From NCBI RefSeq assembly GCF_000389965.1, contig NC_021191.1, positions 7,627,501-7,691,500 of the forward strand: 64,000 bases of DNA. Direction: 5' to 3'. Position 1 is the stretch's first letter. Each line of letters begins with the position of its first letter. This stretch comes from Actinoplanes sp. N902-109 (GTDB taxonomy: Bacteria > Actinomycetota > Actinomycetes > Mycobacteriales > Micromonosporaceae). Positions 15,663 through 25,156 of the stretch are shown here, in pieces. The notes below the pieces were generated by a model, which did no database searches, had not been told where the DNA came from, and saw only the letters and a list, made by a program, of their open reading frames with translations. A program made the translations under genes and the position numbers.

Positions 15663-17588
15663 TCACGACGCCGGCTGCGGCTCGGTGTCCGTCGCCTGCA
15701 GGCCGGAGACCCACTCGGTGACGTCACGGGCGATGTCCTGCGCGGTCAGGCCGAGCGAGGCCAGGATCTCGGCGCGGGTGCCGTGCGGGTGGAAGCCGAC
15801 CGGTACGCCCAGGTCCCGCAGCGGGGTCGGCACGCCCGCGTCGCGCAGGGTGCTCGCCACGGCCTCGCCCACGCCGCCGGCGCGGACGCCGTCCTCCAGG
15901 GTGACCACCAGGCGGTGGGCGGCGGCCAGGCCGGCCAGCTCGATCGGCACCGGGCGGACCCAGCGCGGGTCGACGACGGTCACGCCGTAGCCCTGCTCAC
16001 CGATCCGGTCGGCGACCTCCATGCCCAGCTTGGCGAAGGCGCCCACCGCGACGAGCAGCACGTCCTTGCGGTCGCCCTCGCGCAGCACGTCCACCGGGCC
16101 GACCCGGCGCAGCGCCGGCAGGTCCGGGTTCACCGAGCCGGTGGGGAAGCGCACGATGGTCGGGCCGTCGTCGATCGCGATCGCCTCGCGCAGTTCCTCG
16201 CGCAGGGTGGCGGCGTCGCGGGGGGCGGCGATGCGCAGGCCGGGCACCACGCCGAAGACGCTCATGTCCCAGATGCCGTAGTGGCTGGGGCCGTCCGGAC
16301 CGGTGATGCCGGCCCGGTCGAGCACGAAGGTAACCGGCAGGTTGTGCATCGCGACGTCCAGCAGCACCTGGTCGAACGCGCGGTTGAGGAAGGTGGCGTA
16401 CACCGCGACGACCGGGTGCAGCCCGCCCATGGCCAGCCCCGCCGCCGAGGTGGCGGCGTGCTGCTCGGCGATGCCCACGTCGTACACCCGCTCGGGGTGC
16501 TTCTTGGCGAGCGCGGCGATGCCGGTCGGCTCGGCCATGGCGGCGGTGATGCCCACGACGTCGGGGCGCTCGTCGGCGATCGCGACCAGCTCCTCGGAGA
16601 ACACGTGCGTCCACTTCACCGAGGGCGCGGCCAGCAGCTTGCCCGTCTCGACGCTGAACGCGCCGGGACCGTGGAAGCAGTCGGCCTCGTCGTCCTCGGC
16701 GGGCCGGTAACCGAAGCCCTTGCGGGTCACGGCGTGCACGATGACCGGCGCGTTGAAGCCCTTGGCGCGGCGCAGCGCGGACTCCATCGCCAGGGTGTCG
16801 TGGCCGTCGATCGGGCCGATGTACTTGATCCCGAGGTCCTCGAACATCGGCTGCGGGCTGACCGCGTCCTTGATGCCCTTCTTGACCGCGTGCAGCACCT
16901 CGAAGGCCGGCTTGCCGACCACCGGGGTCGAGCCGAGGGCGTTCTTGACCAGGTCGAGCACCCGCTCGTAACCCGGGTTGAGGCGCAGGGTGGAGAGGTG
17001 GTCGGCGAGCCCGCCGATGGTCGGCGCATAGGACCGGCCGTTGTCGTTGACCACGATGACCAGCCTGTTCTTGGCCGAGGCGATGTTGTTGAGCGCCTCC
17101 CAGCACATCCCGCCGGTCAGCGCGCCGTCGCCCACCACCGCGACCGTGTGCCGGTCCTCGCCGCGCAGTGCGAACGCCTTCGAGATCCCGTCGGCGTACG
17201 ACAGGGCGGTGGAGGCGTGCGAGTTCTCGATGAGGTCGTGCTCGCTCTCGGCCCGGCTCGGGTAACCCGACAGCCCGCCGCGCTGGCGCAGCAGGTCGAA
17301 GCCGTCCTGCCGGCCGGTCACGATCTTGTGCACGTACGCCTGGTGGCCGGTGTCGAACAGGATGCGGTCGCGCGGCGAGTCGAAGACCCGGTGCAACGCC
17401 AGAGTCGTCTCCACCACACCGAGGTTGGGGCCGAGGTGCCCACCGGTGCGCGACACCTTGGCCACCAGGAAGTCCCGGATCTCTGAGGCAAGCAGGGTGA
17501 GCTGTTCCGGGCTCAAACGCTTGAGATCGCCCGGTCCGGCGATGGTGCCCAGGATGCCGGTCGTCGTCTGATCACTGCGCTCGCTCAT
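15663..17588 (-). CDS. dxs: 1-deoxy-D-xylulose-5-phosphate synthase
   Basis: A 641-residue thiamine-diphosphate enzyme that condenses pyruvate and glyceraldehyde 3-phosphate, the first step of the MEP isoprenoid pathway. Visible hallmarks are [13 protein letters not shown], the thiamine-diphosphate/magnesium motif [17 protein letters not shown]...NDNGRSYAP, the second-domain [16 protein letters not shown] and the transketolase C-terminal segment. Length and order match known Dxs proteins. The gene stands alone on the minus strand, about 100 bases downstream of the RNA methyltransferase gene, and ends in a strong hairpin. In M. tuberculosis dxs1 lies in the same neighbourhood. Confidence 0.97.
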   Translation of the reverse strand: MSERSDQTTTGILGTIAGPGDLKRLSPEQLTLLASEIRDFLVAKVSRTGGHLGPNLGVVETTLALHRVFDSPRDRILFDTGHQAYVHKIVTGRQDGFDLLRQRGGLSGYPSRAESEHDLIENSHASTALSYADGISKAFALRGEDRHTVAVVGDGALTGGMCWEALNNIASAKNRLVIVVNDNGRSYAPTIGGLADHLSTLRLNPGYERVLDLVKNALGSTPVVGKPAFEVLHAVKKGIKDAVSPQPMFEDLGIKYIGPIDGHDTLAMESALRRAKGFNAPVIVHAVTRKGFGYRPAEDDEADCFHGPGAFSVETGKLLAAPSVKWTHVFSEELVAIADERPDVVGITAAMAEPTGIAALAKKHPERVYDVGIAEQHAATSAAGLAMGGLHPVVAVYATFLNRAFDQVLLDVAMHNLPVTFVLDRAGITGPDGPSHYGIWDMSVFGVVPGLRIAAPRDAATLREELREAIAIDDGPTIVRFPTGSVNPDLPALRRVGPVDVLREGDRKDVLLVAVGAFAKLGMEVADRIGEQGYGVTVVDPRWVRPVPIELAGLAAAHRLVVTLEDGVRAGGVGEAVASTLRDAGVPTPLRDLGVPVGFHPHGTRAEILASLGLTAQDIARDVTEWVSGLQATDTEPQPAS

Positions 17589-17687
17589 GAGGCGTCAGTC
17601 TATCGGCGCCTCGCTCATCCGCATCCAGCCCGATGCGTCGATCCGGTGGAGAAACCGCGGATAACCCGGAAAGACGTGACGAACGCC

Positions 17688-18935
17688 TCAGCGGTGCTGC
17701 CGCTGCGCGGGCGGGGTCAGCAGCGCAACACACTCCACGTGCTGGGTCATCGGGAAGCAGTCGTACGCCCGCAAAGCCGCGACCTCCCACCCCAGCTCCC
17801 CGAACGTCCGCACGTCCCGGGCCAGCGCCGCCGGGTCGCACGCCACGTAGGCGACCGCCCGCGCACCCGAGGCCGCCACCCCGCGCACCACCTTGGCCCC
17901 GGCGCCGGTGCGCGGCGGGTCCAGCACCACCAGGTCCACCGGGCCGGCGATGCGGCGGCGGGACAGTGCCACGTCCACCTTCGCGGCGACCACTTCGACG
18001 CCGGTCAGGTCGGCGAGGTTGCGCCGGGCCGCGGCCACGCCCGGCGCGGACGACTCCACCACGACGGTCCGGGCACCCGTGCGGGCGCTCAGCGCGGCTG
18101 CGAACAGGCCGGCCCCGCCGTACAGATCCCAGGACGTCTCCCCCGGCTGCGGGTCGAGCAGCTCCAGCACGGCCGTCACCAGCGTGTCTGCCGCGGCCGG
18201 GTGGATCTGCCAGAACCCTTCGGCCGGTACGTGCCACTCGCGGCCCGCCGCACGCTCGCGCACCTCTGCCGAGCCGTCCGACGGGCCGGCGACCTCGTCG
18301 AGGAGGGATTCCTGGACCGGGCCGGCCGAGCGCGGCAGCACCACGACGTCGCCGCCGGTGGACGCGACCGCCTCGACCGCCGCCACCTCCGGCCAGGTGC
18401 GGGACGTGATGTCCAGCTTCTGCAACTCCGGGCGGGCGATCCGGCACCAGTCGATCGGTACGACCTCGTGGGAGCGGTGCTTGAGCAGTCCTGGGCGGTC
18501 GGCGGCGTCCACCGCGTACCGGATCCGGGAACGCCAGCCGAGGGGGCCACCGGGGAGCGGCTCCACCCGTACCGGGACCTCGCTCAGACCGCCCATCCGG
18601 GTGAGCAGGTCGCGGACCACCTCGGTCTTCCAGTCGAGCTGGGCGGCGGGGGTGACGTGCTGCAGGTCGCAGCCGCCGCAGGCGCCGGGCCGGGCCCACG
18701 GGCAGGGCGGCTCGACGCGGTCCGGCGAGGCCTCGTGCACGACCACCGCGTCGGCGCGCAGCCAGCCCTTGTGCAGCTCGGTGATCTCGGCCGTGACCCG
18801 TTCGCCGGGCAGCGCGTGCCGCACGAAGACCACCCGGCCGTGCTCGCCGCCGATGCGGGCGACGCAGTGCCCGCCGTGCGCCGGGGCGCCCACGGTCACC
18901 TCGACCCGGTCACCCTGGACGAGATCGTCGCTCAC
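17688..18935 (-). CDS. TRAM-domain SAM-dependent RNA methyltransferase (TrmA/RlmD family)
   Basis: A 415-residue enzyme. The N-terminal TRAM domain (about 6-60) is followed by a Cys cluster that fits the [4Fe-4S] site of the family (Cys78, Cys86 and Cys89 in CPWARPGACGGC, then Cys164 in DWCRIARP). The Rossmann methyltransferase fold carries DLYGGAGLFAAAL, LDPPRTGAG and the catalytic-Cys motif YVACDPAALARD. It should make 5-methyluridine in tRNA or rRNA; the exact target cannot be read from sequence. Its ATG overlaps the APC permease stop by four bases. The same pairing occurs as Rv2689c-Rv2690c in M. tuberculosis. Confidence 0.9.
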   Translation of the reverse strand: MSDDLVQGDRVEVTVGAPAHGGHCVARIGGEHGRVVFVRHALPGERVTAEITELHKGWLRADAVVVHEASPDRVEPPCPWARPGACGGCDLQHVTPAAQLDWKTEVVRDLLTRMGGLSEVPVRVEPLPGGPLGWRSRIRYAVDAADRPGLLKHRSHEVVPIDWCRIARPELQKLDITSRTWPEVAAVEAVASTGGDVVVLPRSAGPVQESLLDEVAGPSDGSAEVRERAAGREWHVPAEGFWQIHPAAADTLVTAVLELLDPQPGETSWDLYGGAGLFAAALSARTGARTVVVESSAPGVAAARRNLADLTGVEVVAAKVDVALSRRRIAGPVDLVVLDPPRTGAGAKVVRGVAASGARAVAYVACDPAALARDVRTFGELGWEVAALRAYDCFPMTQHVECVALLTPPAQRQHR

Positions 18936-21004
18936 TTCTCCTCCCCCGCGCCGACGGGCTCGGTGGGCGCGGCCGGCGGGGTCGGCTCAGCCGGCGGGGT
19001 GGCGGGTGGCGGGAGCAGCCGGGTGCGCGGTCCCCGGGTCGGTCCCCGGCTCAGATCGCGGTCGAAGCGGTCCAGGTCGCGGTCCTGGCTCGAGCGCAGC
19101 TGCCAGGGCACGCTGGTCACCATCACGCCCGGCTCGAACAGCAGCCGGCCCTTGATCCGCAGCGCGCTCTGGTTGTGCAGCAGGTTCTCCCACCAGCGGC
19201 CGACGACGTACTCCGGGACGAACACCGTGACCACGTCGCGGGGAGAGCCACGGCGCACGCTCTTGACGTAGTCGATGATCGGCCGGGTGATCTCGCGGTA
19301 GGGCGAGTCGACGACGGTCAGCTGCACCGGGATCTGCCGCCGCTCCCACTCAGCCTGGATCTTGCGGGTGTCCTTGTCGTCCACGTTGACCGTCACGGCG
19401 GTGAGCGTGTCGGGCCGGGTCGCCTGCGCGTACGCCACCGCCCGCAGGGTCGGCTGGTGCACCTTGCTGACCAGCACCACCGCGTGGTTGCGCGAGGGCA
19501 GCACCGGCCGCTCCTCGGTGGGCTGCAGCTCCTCGGCCACCCGGACGTAGTGCTTGCGGATGCCCAGCATGAGCGCATAGATGCAGATCATCGCCGCGAT
19601 GGCGATCCAGGCCCCGAGCAGGAACTTGGTGATCAGTACGACGATCAGCACCGCACCCGTCAGCGCCATGCCGAAGGTGTTGATGGCCCGGGAGCGGATC
19701 ATCTGCCGGCGCCGCAACGGATCGCGCTGGGTGCGCAGCAGCCTGTTCCAGTGCTTGATCATCCCGGCCTGGGACAGCGTGAACGACACGAACACGCCCA
19801 CGATGTACAGCTGGATCAGCCGGGTGACCTCGGCGTCGAACGCCACGATCAGCACCACCGCGGCGACCGCCAGGAAGATGATGCCGTTGCTGAACGCCAG
19901 CCGGTCACCGCGGGTGTGCAGCTGGCGTGGCAGGTAGCGGTCCTGGGCGAGGATCGAGCCGAGCACCGGGAAGCCGTTGAACGCGGTGTTCGCGGCCAGG
20001 AACAGGATCAACGCGGTCACCGCACCGACCACGTACAGCATGAACGACCCGGCGCCGAACACCGTCTCGCCCAGCTGGGCGGTCACCGTCTTCTGCACGT
20101 AGTCGGCCGGGCCCGCCACGATCTGCGACGGGTCCTCGACGAACTGCAGGTGGGTGGCCCGGGCCAGGAGCACGATGCCGACCAGCATGGCGATCGCGAT
20201 GCCGCCGAGCAGCAGCAGCGTGGTGGCCGCGTTCTTGCTCTTGGGCGGCTTGAAGGCGGGCACGCCGTTGGAGATGGCCTCCACACCGGTCAGCGCGGCA
20301 CAGCCCGAGGAGAACGTGCGCAGCAGCAGGAAGACGAACGCGAAGCTGGTCAGATGGTGTTCCTCGGCGCCGATCGTCAGACCGGCGCTGGGGGCGCGCA
20401 GGTCCTGGCCGAGCACGAAGACCCGGACCAGCCCGGTCACGATCATCGCGAGGATGACGAAGATGAAGGCGTACGTGGGGATGGCGAACGCCGTTCCCGA
20501 CTCGCGCAGGCCCCGCAGGTTGAGCGCGGTCAGGATCGACACGGCCAGGATCGCGATGCCCAGCTTGTGATCGGCCACGAACGGCACCACCGAGCCCAGG
20601 TTGTTGACCCCGGAGCTCACCGACACGGCGACCGTCAGGATGTAGTCCACCAGCAGCGCGCTGGCCACCGCCACCCCGAACTTGGGCCCGAGGTTGACCG
20701 TGGCCACCTCGTAGTCGCCACCGCCGGACGGGTAGGCGTGCACGTTCTGCCGGTAGCTCGCCACCACCGTGACCATGACGACCGCGACGGCCAGCGTGAT
20801 CCACGGTGAGATGGCGAACGCGCTGGCCCCCGCGATGGACAGGGTCAGCAGGATCTCGTCGGGTGCGTACGCCACGCTCGACAGGGCGTCCGAGGCGAAC
20901 ACCGGCAGCGCGATCCGCTTCGGCAACAGGGTGTGCTGCAACTTGTCGGAACGGAACGGCCGGCCCAGCAGGAGCCGCTTCGCCAAGGACGTCGAACTTG
21001 CCAC
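18932..21004 (-). CDS. APC-superfamily permease
   Basis: A 690-residue transporter. A short N-terminus (ASSTSLAKRLLLGRPFRSDK) is followed by about 12 membrane segments from SVAYAPDEILLTLS to LGAWIAIAAMICIYAL, then a cytoplasmic C-terminal domain of about 200 residues with strand-helix pattern (AVVLVSKVHQPTLRAVAYA) and a Pro-rich tail. The substrate is probably an amino acid, or potassium given the divergent CeoB/CeoC regulators. The open frame runs to 21358, but that would overlap ceoB; the GTG at 21004 matches where homologs begin. It is coupled to the RNA methyltransferase downstream. Confidence 0.88.
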   Translation of the reverse strand: MASSTSLAKRLLLGRPFRSDKLQHTLLPKRIALPVFASDALSSVAYAPDEILLTLSIAGASAFAISPWITLAVAVVMVTVVASYRQNVHAYPSGGGDYEVATVNLGPKFGVAVASALLVDYILTVAVSVSSGVNNLGSVVPFVADHKLGIAILAVSILTALNLRGLRESGTAFAIPTYAFIFVILAMIVTGLVRVFVLGQDLRAPSAGLTIGAEEHHLTSFAFVFLLLRTFSSGCAALTGVEAISNGVPAFKPPKSKNAATTLLLLGGIAIAMLVGIVLLARATHLQFVEDPSQIVAGPADYVQKTVTAQLGETVFGAGSFMLYVVGAVTALILFLAANTAFNGFPVLGSILAQDRYLPRQLHTRGDRLAFSNGIIFLAVAAVVLIVAFDAEVTRLIQLYIVGVFVSFTLSQAGMIKHWNRLLRTQRDPLRRRQMIRSRAINTFGMALTGAVLIVVLITKFLLGAWIAIAAMICIYALMLGIRKHYVRVAEELQPTEERPVLPSRNHAVVLVSKVHQPTLRAVAYAQATRPDTLTAVTVNVDDKDTRKIQAEWERRQIPVQLTVVDSPYREITRPIIDYVKSVRRGSPRDVVTVFVPEYVVGRWWENLLHNQSALRIKGRLLFEPGVMVTSVPWQLRSSQDRDLDRFDRDLSRGPTRGPRTRLLPPPATPPAEPTPPAAPTEPVGAGEEK

Positions 21005-21116
21005 AAGCGCCAAGCGTACGGCGGTCCCCGCCACGCCGCCGGGCGCCCCGGCCACCACGACGGGCGCGGGCATGGCACGCTCTGCTGAGTACGCATCCAT
21101 GGGAAGGCGCGAGACA

Positions 21117-21782
21117 GTGCACGTGGTGATCATGGGGTGCGGGCGGCTTGGTTCGACGCTCGCCCACAAGCTCGACGCCCGCGGCCATTCGGTCGCGATC
21201 ATCGACCAGAACGCCGACGCCTTCCGGCGCCTGGGCGCGGACTTCGACGGGACCACCGTCACCGGCATCGGCTTCGACCGCGACGTGCTGCGCTCGGCCG
21301 GCATCGAGCGGGCGGACGCCTTCGCGGCGGTGTCCAGCGGTGACAACTCCAACATCATCTCGGCCCGGCTGGCCCGGGAGAACTACGGCGTGGCCCGGGT
21401 GGTCGCCCGCATCTACGACGCCCGCCGGGCCCAGGTCTACGAGCGGCTGGGCATCCCGACGGTCGCCACGATCCGCTGGGCCGCCGACCGCATGGTGCGC
21501 CACCTCGTCCCCGAGGGCACGGTCGAGGTGTTCCGCGACCCCACCAGCGCCGTCTCGATCGTCGAGGCCCCGCTGCACCGCGACTGGGTGGGCCGCACGA
21601 TCAAGGCGTTCGAGGACTCCACCGGCGCCCGGGTGGCCTACCTGATGCGCTTCGGCATCGGCTCGCTGGCCACGCCGTCCACCGTGCTGCAGGACGGCGA
21701 CCAGGTGTTCGTGCTGGTCACCGATGACATCGTCGAAGACGTGCTCGCGGCTGCCGCGAGCGCCGGGGTGGGGGGTCTCTGA
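21117..21782 (+). CDS. ceoB: TrkA-type potassium uptake regulatory protein CeoB
   Basis: A 221-residue cytoplasmic RCK protein. The Rossmann nucleotide-binding motif GCGRLGS starts at about residue 7, the RCK-N fold covers the first 135 residues and an RCK-C domain follows (SIVEAPLHRDWVGRTI...LQDGDQVFVLV). RCK pairs gate potassium channels or transporters in response to NAD(H) or ATP. The GTG at 21117 is chosen because GGGAAGG lies nine bases upstream and family members start MHVVIMGCG. It is divergent from the APC permease and one base ahead of ceoC. Confidence 0.9.
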   Translation: MHVVIMGCGRLGSTLAHKLDARGHSVAIIDQNADAFRRLGADFDGTTVTGIGFDRDVLRSAGIERADAFAAVSSGDNSNIISARLARENYGVARVVARIYDARRAQVYERLGIPTVATIRWAADRMVRHLVPEGTVEVFRDPTSAVSIVEAPLHRDWVGRTIKAFEDSTGARVAYLMRFGIGSLATPSTVLQDGDQVFVLVTDDIVEDVLAAAASAGVGGL

Positions 21783-21783
21783 G

Positions 21784-22458
21784 ATGCGGATCGCCATCGC
21801 GGGCGCCGGCAACGTGGGCCGGTCGATCGCCCAGGAACTGATCGGCAACGGTCACCAGGTCATGCTGATCGAGCGCCAGCCCCGCCAGCTGCGCCCCGAG
21901 CGCGTCCCCGATGCCGACTGGGTGCTCGCCGACGCCTGCGAGGTCAGCAGCCTGGAGGAGGCCGACGTGGCCGCCTGCGACGTGGTCATCGCGGCCACCG
22001 GCGACGACAAGGTCAACCTGGTCTGCTCGCTGCTAGCCAAGACCGAGTTCGCGGTCAACCGGGTGGTCGCCCGGGTCAACCGGGCCGAGAACGAGTGGCT
22101 GTTCACCGAGCAGTGGGGCGTGGACGTCGCGGTCAGCAAGCCGCGCCTGATGGCCGCCCTGGTCGAGGAGGCGGTGACGGTCGGCGACCTGGTCCGCATC
22201 ATGACGTTCCGGCAGGGCGAGGCCAACCTGGTCGAGATCACCCTGCCGGCCCAGGCGCCCTACGTGGGCCAGCCGGTCCGGTCGGTCCCGATGCCGCACG
22301 ACTCCGCGCTGGTCGCCGTGCTGCGCGGCAAGCGGGTGCTGGTGCCCACCCCGGACGACCCGCTGGAGGCCGGCGACGAGCTGATCTTCATCTGTACGGC
22401 CGAGGTGGAGGACGAGGTCCGCGCCGTGGTCCTGGGCAAGGCCGCGGACCTGGGCTGA
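21784..22458 (+). CDS. ceoC: TrkA-type potassium uptake regulatory protein CeoC
   Basis: A 224-residue RCK protein with the Rossmann motif AGAGNVGRSIA, an RCK-N fold and an RCK-C domain (EITLPAQAPYVGQPV...LEAGDELIFICTAEVE). It forms the second half of the CeoB/CeoC pair and starts one base after the ceoB stop, so the two are co-translated. Together they probably control a potassium transporter, perhaps the divergent APC permease. The order matches Rv2691-Rv2692. Confidence 0.9.
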   Translation: MRIAIAGAGNVGRSIAQELIGNGHQVMLIERQPRQLRPERVPDADWVLADACEVSSLEEADVAACDVVIAATGDDKVNLVCSLLAKTEFAVNRVVARVNRAENEWLFTEQWGVDVAVSKPRLMAALVEEAVTVGDLVRIMTFRQGEANLVEITLPAQAPYVGQPVRSVPMPHDSALVAVLRGKRVLVPTPDDPLEAGDELIFICTAEVEDEVRAVVLGKAADLG

Positions 22459-22466
22459 TCACCCGC

Positions 22467-22481
22467 CGCCCGCACCGGGCG
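22467..22481. terminator. Short GC hairpin between convergent genes
   Basis: CGCCCG pairs with CGGGCG over a three-base loop just after ceoC and opposite the end of the DUF3159 gene. Weak but placed as a shared terminator would be. Confidence 0.35.
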
Positions 22482-22518
22482 ACGGGGGGCCCGCCCCGGC
22501 CCTGCCCGCCGCGGGTGC

Positions 22519-23355
22519 TCAGACCTGCTTCGCCGCTGCTTCGGCCTCGGCGGCCTGGGCGCTGGTTACCCGATGCACCGCCCACGCGGTGTAGGCGAAC
22601 GTCGCGGCGTAGATCGGCCAGCTGATCAGAATGCGCACGATGCCGATGGCGTTGGCCTCGTCGGCCAGCCACAGCCAGCCCTGCACCCCGGCGCGCACGA
22701 ACAACGACACCGACCAGACCAGGGTCAGCCACTGGAACGTACGGAAGAGCCGCTGGTTGCCGAACCAGTCGTGCTTGCCGCCGTTGGCCAGCACCCCCCA
22801 CACGTACCCGATGATGGGCCGGCGGACCGCGATCGAGGCGATCAGGACGACCACCTGGCCGAGCGTGAGCAGGATGCCGGGCAGATAGAAGTTCTTGGCG
22901 TCGCCGGTGCGCCAGGCCAGCCACGCGCCGACCGCGATGCCGAAGATGCCGTTGACCGCGTGCCGGACCGGCTGCCTGCGGCTGAGCCGGTAGACGCCGA
23001 TCGCCACCGCCGAGCCGACGCTGCCGCCGATCGCCCAGTACAGCGCGGTCTTCTTGCCCAGGTCCAGGACGTTGTCCCCGAGCAGGACGTTGAGCAGCAC
23101 GAACGCCAGCACCGGGACGCTGGACTCGATCAGCCCGCGCACGCCGCCCAGCTGCTCGGCGATCTGCTCGCTGAACGAGGGCAGCGGCTCCTCCTCGGCG
23201 GCAGGCTCGCTGACCTTGTGCAGGTCGAGCTCCTCGACGATCTCCTCGGCGACCTCGTCCAGCACCCGCTGCGCCTCGGGCCCCGGGGCGACATACCCGG
23301 GTTCGCTCTGGTTCTCCACCGCGGGGACGCCCAGCGGTTCGTTGCCGGGTGTCAC
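22519..23355 (-). CDS. DUF3159 multi-pass membrane protein
   Basis: A 278-residue protein. The first 75 residues are acidic and cytoplasmic, followed by about six membrane segments (VLAFVLLNVLLG, ALYWAIGGSVGSAVAIGVY, GIFGIAVGAWLAW, LPGILLTLGQVVVLIASIAV, LTLVWSVSLFVRAGVQ, ISWPIYAATFAYTAW). This is the conserved actinobacterial DUF3159 family; molecular function is unknown. The GTG at 23355 makes the four-base GTGA overlap with the OB-fold gene, which decides the start over a longer frame. Corresponds to Rv2693c by position. Confidence 0.85.
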   Translation of the reverse strand: MTPGNEPLGVPAVENQSEPGYVAPGPEAQRVLDEVAEEIVEELDLHKVSEPAAEEEPLPSFSEQIAEQLGGVRGLIESSVPVLAFVLLNVLLGDNVLDLGKKTALYWAIGGSVGSAVAIGVYRLSRRQPVRHAVNGIFGIAVGAWLAWRTGDAKNFYLPGILLTLGQVVVLIASIAVRRPIIGYVWGVLANGGKHDWFGNQRLFRTFQWLTLVWSVSLFVRAGVQGWLWLADEANAIGIVRILISWPIYAATFAYTAWAVHRVTSAQAAEAEAAAKQV

Positions 23356-23732
23356 CGGGGCGCCTCCAGCTCGTAGTAAGGGTTGTAGATCACCTTGCGG
23401 TCGTCGCGGATCGCGATCCGGCCGCGGGCGACGAGCTGCCGCCCCGGTTCGATGCCGGCGATCGAGCGGCGACCCAGGAAGACCAGCGTGACCACGTCGC
23501 TGCCGTCCCACAGGTCGGCCTCGAGGGTCGGCAGGTTGGTCCGCGGAGTGTATGCCACCGTACGCAGCCGGCCCGACACCGAGACGACCTGGCCGCGGTG
23601 GCACTGGGTGGCCGGCATCGCGCCGCACTTCCTGCTGTCGCGCTGCAGCTCCTGGGCGTCCAGCTCCTCCTCGGAGGCGGTCAGCCGCTCGAAGAACCGG
23701 CGCAGTCCGGTGGTGCGCTCATCGGTCGTCAT
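23352..23732 (-). CDS. OB-fold nucleic-acid-binding protein
   Basis: A 126-residue protein. After a helical start (LRRFFERLTASEEELDAQEL) it shows an OB-fold pattern of five strands (GQVVSVSGRLRTVAY, LEADLWDGSDVVTLVFLG, GRQLVARGRIAIRDDRKVIYNP). Families of this kind bind single-stranded nucleic acid, and this one is the conserved neighbour of DUF3159 in actinobacteria (Rv2694c by position). The ATG at 23732 is used; an in-frame ATG six codons upstream is possible. Coupled to DUF3159. Confidence 0.75.
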   Translation of the reverse strand: MTTDERTTGLRRFFERLTASEEELDAQELQRDSRKCGAMPATQCHRGQVVSVSGRLRTVAYTPRTNLPTLEADLWDGSDVVTLVFLGRRSIAGIEPGRQLVARGRIAIRDDRKVIYNPYYELEAPR

Positions 23733-23853
23733 GACCTGGTGACACCTCATGGTCAGGGGATTGCTCACTGCTGGCACAGGAGCCCGCGATCCCCACGGTA
23801 CGCCGGACAGGCCCGGGTGATCCACATCACCCGGGCGCGATGTTTGCGCGGGG

Positions 23854-24585
23854 TCAGCGGGCGTGCCGGCCGTTCATCGGCGGCTGCTGGTCGCGGGCGG
23901 TGTCCGGGGGCGTCGGGTCGTCGTGCACGTGCTCGTGCGGGTGGTCGTGGGCGTGCTCCGCCGCCGCTTCCGACATCTCCCGCGGCAGGCGCAGCGGGAG
24001 CGCCTCGCGCACCGGCCGGGCCTCGTTGTCACGGACCACCACAACGCCGCGCAGGCACTCGCCGAGCACGCCCTCGCGCCGGGCATCGGCCGCGGCCTCG
24101 CCCTGGAACAGCGCACGCAGCATCCACCGCGGGCCGTCCACCCCCACGAACCGGACGTCGGCCGGCCCGTCCGGGGTGTTGACCCGGGCCGCCAGCTCCA
24201 CGCCCCACGGCCCGTCGAACTCGCGCGGCGCGGCACCGTCGGACTTCATCGCGCCGGCGATCTCCTCGCGCACCTCGTCCCAGATGCCCTCGCTGCGCGG
24301 CGCCGCGAAGACACCGAGCTGCAGGGCGCTGTTCTCGTGCACGAGCACGATCTGCTCGACGCCGCCGTCCGGGTTGGCCTGCACCCGCACCTCGATGCCC
24401 TCGATCGCCGGGATCAGCAGGCTGCCGAGATCCAGCCGCTGCACCCCCTCGGGCGCCTGAGCGGCGTCCCACGGCCCGAATTCCGGCGCCGGCGGCAGGT
24501 CACCCATGCTCTGGGCGAGGGCTGCGGACTGCGGCACGTCGTCCGGGCGTCCGTGCCGCGGACCTCCGCGCTTGCGGGAGAACAT
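23854..24585 (-). CDS. DUF3710 protein with His-rich tail
   Basis: A 243-residue soluble protein of the actinobacterial DUF3710 family (Rv2696c by position). The conserved core (about 40-205) contains RLDLGSLLIPAIEG, WDEVREEIAGAM, WGVELAARV and DGPRWMLRALFQG. Function is unknown. The tail of this copy holds alternating histidines at 211-221 (HAHDHPHEHVH), which could bind metal and does not look like part of the core. The ATG at 24585 has GGAAGG about ten bases upstream. The dut gene on the same strand ends 19 bases before this start, so the two are likely co-transcribed. Confidence 0.85.
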   Translation of the reverse strand: MFSRKRGGPRHGRPDDVPQSAALAQSMGDLPPAPEFGPWDAAQAPEGVQRLDLGSLLIPAIEGIEVRVQANPDGGVEQIVLVHENSALQLGVFAAPRSEGIWDEVREEIAGAMKSDGAAPREFDGPWGVELAARVNTPDGPADVRFVGVDGPRWMLRALFQGEAAADARREGVLGECLRGVVVVRDNEARPVREALPLRLPREMSEAAAEHAHDHPHEHVHDDPTPPDTARDQQPPMNGRHAR

Positions 24586-24604
24586 CTGCTTGCCACCTTC
24601 CCGA

Positions 24605-25054
24605 TCAGGGTTGCAGGGCGGCGTGGCCGCCCGTCGAGCCGTGCCGACCGGCGCCCCGGACGGTGCCGGGGAGCTCGTCGACGACGTGGAACACCGCGCG
24701 CTCGACCCGCTGGACCACCAGCTGGGCGATGCGATCACCACGAGCGATCTTCACGGTGTTCACCCGATCATGATTGATCAGGTTGACCAGAATTTCGCCC
24801 CGGTAACCGGCGTCGACCGTACCGGGCGCGTTGAGCACCGTCACACCCAGCTTGGCCGCAAGCCCCGAGCGCGGATGCACCAGGCCCACGTGACCTTCCG
24901 GCAGCGCGATCGCCAGCCCGGTCCGCACCGGCACCCAGCCGCCCGGCGGGATCTGCACACTCTCGGCCGCGTGCAGATCAGCGCCGGCGTCACCGGGGTG
25001 CGCGTACGCCGGGACCGGCAGGTCGGGGTCGAGGAGGCGGACCTGGACGTCCAA
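24605..25054 (-). CDS. dut: dUTP diphosphatase (trimeric dUTPase)
   Basis: A 149-residue trimeric dUTPase that hydrolyses dUTP to dUMP and keeps uracil out of DNA. All five motifs are visible: [46 protein letters not shown] and the C-terminal GRHGSTGGH, where the usual aromatic of RxGFGSTG is replaced by His. The frame is open far upstream; the TTG at 25054 is preferred because GAGGA lies eight bases before it and MDVQVRLLD is the normal family start. Divergent from DUF3093. Confidence 0.92.
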   Translation of the reverse strand: MDVQVRLLDPDLPVPAYAHPGDAGADLHAAESVQIPPGGWVPVRTGLAIALPEGHVGLVHPRSGLAAKLGVTVLNAPGTVDAGYRGEILVNLINHDRVNTVKIARGDRIAQLVVQRVERAVFHVVDELPGTVRGAGRHGSTGGHAALQP

Positions 25055-25143
25055 GACGATTTTCCTCACGTGATGCGGAAACGGGCAGGAGCGGGAGGAG
25101 CTCAGCCTGCCATCCTGCCGTCGGGGAGGACGGCGGCGCGCCG

Positions 25144-25149
25144 TACCCT
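25144..25149 (+). promoter_or_regulatory. Putative -10 element of leaderless DUF3093 gene
   Basis: TACCCT lies exactly seven bases before the GTG at 25157, without a Shine-Dalgarno. Confidence 0.4.
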
Positions 25150-25156
25150 CACCAGG

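Noticed and set aside
15663..17588. dxs as part of an isoprenoid biosynthetic cluster
   Set aside because: Neighbours are conserved housekeeping genes in the same order as mycobacteria; no terpene synthase or prenyltransferase is nearby.
21005..21358. Upstream extension of the APC permease frame
   Set aside because: It would overlap the start of ceoB, adds Ser/Arg-rich sequence unlike the family, and homologs begin at the GTG at 21004.
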